In this document: positions 60,874-64,000 of the stretch, piece after piece | How positions within the stretch are numbered: the first letter of the stretch is position 1 | Layout of the letters: each line of letters opens with the position of its first letter | Origin: Aquirickettsia sp965229725 | GTDB lineage: Bacteria; Pseudomonadota; Alphaproteobacteria; Rickettsiales; Midichloriaceae | Direction: 5' to 3' | DNA: 64,000 bases | Assembly (NCBI GenBank): GCA_965229725.1 | Contig: OZ245923.1 | Location: 682,001-746,000, forward strand | The notes under the pieces: generated by a model | Seen by the model: only the letters and a program-made list of their open reading frames with translations | Databases searched by the model: none | What the model was told of the DNA's origin: nothing | Position numbers and translations under genes: made by a program

Positions 60874-61692
60874 ATGAAACATTCATCGCAGCAAAATTTA
60901 TACCTAACCGAGAAGCAGTGCAAGCAGTATAACACAGAGGGCTTTGTTATAGTCAGAGAATTGTTTTCAAAGAATGAGATATTAGAAATAGCTCGGTATG
61001 CAAATCTCCTAAAAGAAATTGCATTTAAGCTAACAAATAATATTGATATAGAGGAGAAGATAATGCACAAGGGCACTCAATTTGTCATTTCTCACAAAAA
61101 TAAAAAATCTAGTATTGATCGTATTGTATGGGCAGGAGCAATTGAGCCTAAATTGCTGGAATTTGGGCACATGTCAAAAATAACCTACCCTGTTGCTCAA
61201 TTGTTGCAATCTCAATATGCAGATCACTTAATTAATCAACTACATTATAAATTACCTAATGATGGTGTTAAATTTGGTTGGCATATAGATTTGCAAAACA
61301 GAATGAAATTTGATCCTAATTGGAATGATGTTGGTAAAAATGGAAGTTTTGTCCAAGTAATTACTGCAGTTGATGAGCACAACATAAGCAATGGACCCTT
61401 AAGAGTACTACCAGGTATTGATAAAAATGGTCCACCAAAATTTCCATATATGTGTGATGATTTAGAATTGTCAAAAACTATCGATATCAATCAATCTATT
61501 ATGCTTCTATTATCTCCAGGGGATACAGTATTTCTCCATCCATGGATACCTCACTCTAGCCTACCAAATAAATCTGCTATAGAAAGAAAAACCTTTCTTA
61601 ACGGGTTTTCATCGCCTGGAGCAAATAAAAAACCATACCCTGGTATTGGTAGTGCTGAAAAAGTATGCCTCAGCAAGGAAGTTATTACATAA
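60874..61692 (+). CDS. Phytanoyl-CoA dioxygenase (PhyH) family protein
   Basis: 272 aa. The N-terminus LYLTEKQCKQYNTEGFVIVR and ELFSKNEILEIARYANLLKE is typical of PhyH proteins. The iron ligands are in KFGWHIDLQNRM (HxD) near residue 133 and in the distal LHPWIPHSSLPN near residue 225, with a 2-oxoglutarate-binding Arg in IERKTFLNGFSSPG. It would be an Fe(II)/2-oxoglutarate oxygenase hydroxylating an unknown small molecule. It follows the unknown protein by 262 bases and is convergent with the MBL gene. It is unusual in a reduced genome. Confidence 0.85.
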   Translation: MKHSSQQNLYLTEKQCKQYNTEGFVIVRELFSKNEILEIARYANLLKEIAFKLTNNIDIEEKIMHKGTQFVISHKNKKSSIDRIVWAGAIEPKLLEFGHMSKITYPVAQLLQSQYADHLINQLHYKLPNDGVKFGWHIDLQNRMKFDPNWNDVGKNGSFVQVITAVDEHNISNGPLRVLPGIDKNGPPKFPYMCDDLELSKTIDINQSIMLLLSPGDTVFLHPWIPHSSLPNKSAIERKTFLNGFSSPGANKKPYPGIGSAEKVCLSKEVIT

Positions 61693-61715
61693 ACGCATTA
61701 TTAAGAGAAAATCTA

Positions 61716-62462
61716 TTAGATCTTCATATTATCATAAGCGGCAATTACATTTTTGGGCAATATTTTTGATATTTCTTCATATTCAATTTCATGCCCCATA
61801 TGCACAAGCACTGCTAACTTTGGTTTCACCCTCTCTATCAATAGCAAAGATTTTTCAAGATATGAATGCGTTGGCGCATACGAATACCTTAAACAATCTA
61901 CAATCCACACATCTAAATTTTCTAATTTTGCCAAAGATTTTTCTGGTATTTCATTAAAATCCGTAGAATACGCCACATTATCTAGCCTTATGCCCTGTGA
62001 AATAATAGACCCGTGAATTTGATCAAATGCAACAACATTTATGTCACCTATTTTTTGAAATGGCCTAAGTTTAATTCTTTTGAGCAAAGGGTAATACAAT
62101 GGATCAGAGGTTTTAAAAATATAGTCATATCTCTTATTTAATTTGTCAAAAGTGACATCATCAATATATGCATCAATTGGCTGTCTATTTTTACATAATC
62201 TTCTTGCATCATCTATACCCGCCACGTGGTCAGAATGGTCATGTGTATATATAATTGCGTCAAGTCTCCTAATATCATTTTCAAGACACTGTTGCCTTAG
62301 GTCTGGAGATGTATCTATAAGTATTTTGGTTTTTTGCGTTTCAACAAATATAGAAGCTCTTTTTCTTTTGTTTTTTATATTTTCTGATTTACACACGAAA
62401 CAATCGCAATTTAAACTTGGTACTCCATGAGAGCTTCCACACCCTAAAATAGTAACTTGCAT
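61716..62462 (-). CDS. MBL-fold metallo-hydrolase (PhnP/lipoyl-synthase-associated type)
   Basis: 248 aa. The metal site is IIYTHDHSDHVAGID near residue 75 with a later VHMGHE near residue 220. The start VTILGCGSSHGVPSLNCDCF, then VCKSENIKNKRKRASIFVET belongs to the PhnP-like subgroup with its structural Cys cluster, found in many alphaproteobacteria next to tatD. The substrate is likely a cyclic phosphodiester or similar, not settled. It starts 8 bases after tatD ends on the same strand, which supports the usual pair. Confidence 0.88.
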   Translation of the reverse strand: MQVTILGCGSSHGVPSLNCDCFVCKSENIKNKRKRASIFVETQKTKILIDTSPDLRQQCLENDIRRLDAIIYTHDHSDHVAGIDDARRLCKNRQPIDAYIDDVTFDKLNKRYDYIFKTSDPLYYPLLKRIKLRPFQKIGDINVVAFDQIHGSIISQGIRLDNVAYSTDFNEIPEKSLAKLENLDVWIVDCLRYSYAPTHSYLEKSLLLIERVKPKLAVLVHMGHEIEYEEISKILPKNVIAAYDNMKI

Positions 62463-62470
62463 TTTTTATT

Positions 62471-63247
62471 TTACACCTTTGCTTTGTTAAACAAATCAAA
62501 AAAATTATTTGTTGTTGTATTTATAAAATCTCTTACATCTATATCTAGTAATTTAGCCATAAATTCTGCAGTATATTTGATATATGAAGGTTCATTATCC
62601 TTACCCCTCATTGGTACTGGTGCTAAATATGGTGCATCCGTCTCTATCAAAATCCTTTCAAGAGGGACCTCTTTAAATATCTGCTGTATATCTTTTGCGT
62701 TTTTAAATGTAACAATTCCAGAAGCTGAAATATACAACCCCATATCTAAGCATTCTCTAGCAAGCCACTGACTAGCAGTAAAACAATGAATCACCCCTGA
62801 AAATTTCTTCTTTGCCATATATTTTTGCAATATATCAACCGTATCTTTATCAGCCTCTCTAGTGTGCACTATTATAGGCAACGATGATTCTTGAGATGCT
62901 ATAATATGCTCAATAAAACTTTCCCTTTGAGTTTTTTCATTATCCTTTGAATAATAATAATCCAGGCCCGTCTCTCCTATACCAATCAACTTGTCCCTAT
63001 TAGTATACCTCAATATTTCTTCAGCCTGCACCACTCCTTCCTCAGCTAAATTCAGCGGATGATTTCCAATAGAGCAGAAAACATTTTTATTAGAATGACT
63101 GATACCATATATGCGCTCAAATTCACTAATTTTGGTGCATATTGTTTGCATTATATCAACACCATTCTTTCTTGCACGCTCAATAACACCCTCTAAGTCA
63201 TCACTGAGTACTTTAAAGTCAAGATGGCAGTGGGAATCAACTATCAT
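62471..63247 (-). CDS. tatD: TatD-family metal-dependent hydrolase
   Basis: 258 aa TIM-barrel. The metal residues are in DSHCHLDF near residue 3-10, IGETGLDYYYSKDN near residue 92, PIIVHTREAD near 127, GVIHCFTAS near 153 and IETDAPYLAPVP near 205. TatD proteins are 3'-5' DNA exonucleases or deoxyribonucleases. Length and motifs are normal. It stands between the nrdB end and the MBL gene in a leftward run. Confidence 0.93.
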   Translation of the reverse strand: MIVDSHCHLDFKVLSDDLEGVIERARKNGVDIMQTICTKISEFERIYGISHSNKNVFCSIGNHPLNLAEEGVVQAEEILRYTNRDKLIGIGETGLDYYYSKDNEKTQRESFIEHIIASQESSLPIIVHTREADKDTVDILQKYMAKKKFSGVIHCFTASQWLARECLDMGLYISASGIVTFKNAKDIQQIFKEVPLERILIETDAPYLAPVPMRGKDNEPSYIKYTAEFMAKLLDIDVRDFINTTTNNFFDLFNKAKV

Positions 63248-63261
63248 TGTCTATGAGCTAA

Positions 63262-64000
63262 TCAATCTTTTGGCTTATCTTTAAAGATTATAAATGCATC
63301 TTCCCAAGAGCCTGTAGTGGCAGATTTAGCATATTCTGTAACCCTATTTTCAAAAAAATTGGTGTGTTCTGGAGCATTAAGAATCTCGTCTAACCATGGA
63401 AGAGGATTTCTTTGTATTTTATATATACTCTCCAATCCTAATTGGTTTAATCTCCTATCTGCTATAAACCTAATATAACTCTTAATATCGTGCTGATCCA
63501 TTCCTTCAATAGCACCATCAAATTGAAACGCAAGATCAATAAAAGCATCTTCATGATGGACAATATCTCTGCACGCTTGGTAAAGAAAATCTTTCAATTT
63601 ATCATCCCAAATTTCTTTATTTTCACTGATAAAAGTTTTGAATAATTTAATAATCGATAAAGTATGCAATGTCTCATCTCGCACTGACCAAGCAACAATT
63701 TGTCCCATCCCTTTCATTTTGCCAAATCTCTGGAAATTAAGTAACATTGCAAATGAAGCAAATAACTGAAGCCCTTCTGTAAATGCGCCAAATACCGCAA
63801 GGGTTTTTGCCATATCCACTTTGGAATTAACATTAAATTGCTGCATATAGTCATACTTATCCTTCATTTCTTTGTATTTCATAAATGCTTGATATTCTAC
63901 TTCTGGTATCCCTAATGTATCCAAAAGATGAGAATATGCATCAATATGAATTGTTTCCATATTAGAAAAAGCTGAAAGCATCATCTGAATTTCAATCGGC
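63262..64000 (-). CDS. nrdB: Ribonucleotide reductase beta subunit, class Ia (5' end outside window)
   Basis: At least 246 residues of the C-terminal part; the reading frame is open to the window's right edge (IEIQMMLSAFSNMETIHIDA), so the start lies beyond it. Landmarks are the second iron-ligand segment SVRDETLHTLSIIKLFKTF with its Glu and His and the preceding helix FASFAMLLNFQRFGKMKGMG. The C-terminal tail ATTGSWEDAFIIFKDKPKD has the terminal residues that dock to NrdA. It provides the tyrosyl radical for deoxynucleotide synthesis. The radical Tyr itself is outside this window. Confidence 0.92.
   Translation of the reverse strand, partial: PIEIQMMLSAFSNMETIHIDAYSHLLDTLGIPEVEYQAFMKYKEMKDKYDYMQQFNVNSKVDMAKTLAVFGAFTEGLQLFASFAMLLNFQRFGKMKGMGQIVAWSVRDETLHTLSIIKLFKTFISENKEIWDDKLKDFLYQACRDIVHHEDAFIDLAFQFDGAIEGMDQHDIKSYIRFIADRRLNQLGLESIYKIQRNPLPWLDEILNAPEHTNFFENRVTEYAKSATTGSWEDAFIIFKDKPKD

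Noticed and set aside
1..64000. CRISPR array or rRNA genes
   Set aside because: No regularly spaced direct repeats and no rRNA-like sequence were seen on either strand.

Overview
The window is a 64 kb stretch of an AT-rich, gene-dense genome that looks like an alphaproteobacterium of the order Rickettsiales. Supporting signs are dispersed gene-transfer-agent (GTA) head and tail genes, intracellular-bacterium style housekeeping clusters, many small decayed transposons, and rickettsial-type oddities such as a SpoT-like HD domain next to an MFS transporter. A block of flagellar genes suggests a flagellated lineage such as Midichloriaceae rather than Rickettsia; that placement is inference, since no 16S rRNA is present. 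Genes for lipid A and LPS (lpxK, lptE) point to an LPS-containing envelope.

Layout. 1-5.9 kb: flagellar operon read leftward (flgI, flgJ rod-binding, a FlgN-like chaperone, flgK, flgL, fliW) followed by a BON-domain lipoprotein gene. 6-14.5 kb: a very large flavoprotein resembling a fusion of the two Nfn subunits, greA with tRNA-Arg, an XRE regulator, prfA-rodA, trmJ and a thioredoxin-like gene. 14.5-19.1 kb: two large paralogous proteins of unknown function. 19.2-28.4 kb: mtaB, then a GTA cluster (portal, prohead protease, HK97 capsid, head-tail connector, head closure, tail terminator, major tail protein) interrupted by tRNA-Val, lptE, an EVE-domain gene, an outer-membrane beta-barrel gene and a YefM-YoeB toxin-antitoxin pair.

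28.4-47 kb: VanX-like dipeptidase, CheY-like receiver, an unusual ABC protein, rplS-trmD-rpsP, comEC, acpS, aspS, a broken SDR gene, a DUF2335 membrane protein, tsaC, nuoH, and the compact lpxK-mnmA-yidC-yidD-rnpA-rpmH run. 47-54 kb: a family-4-like uracil-DNA glycosylase, an MFS transporter fused to a (p)ppGpp-hydrolase-type HD domain, a probably split glycosyltransferase, ybeY, and a transposon graveyard (IS3, IS630 and IS1-family material). The IS1-like copy has recognisable inverted repeats and a near-perfect target duplication and has replaced the last codon of a PAP2 phosphatase gene.

54-64 kb: ccmE and an unlisted small ccmD overlapping rpoZ, rplI-rpsR-rpsF, ubiB and cytochrome c1, then a lone protein with a caspase-like His/Cys pattern, a PhyH-type dioxygenase, an MBL hydrolase, tatD and the 3' part of nrdB, which runs off the window. 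No rRNA, CRISPR array or replication origin was recognised.
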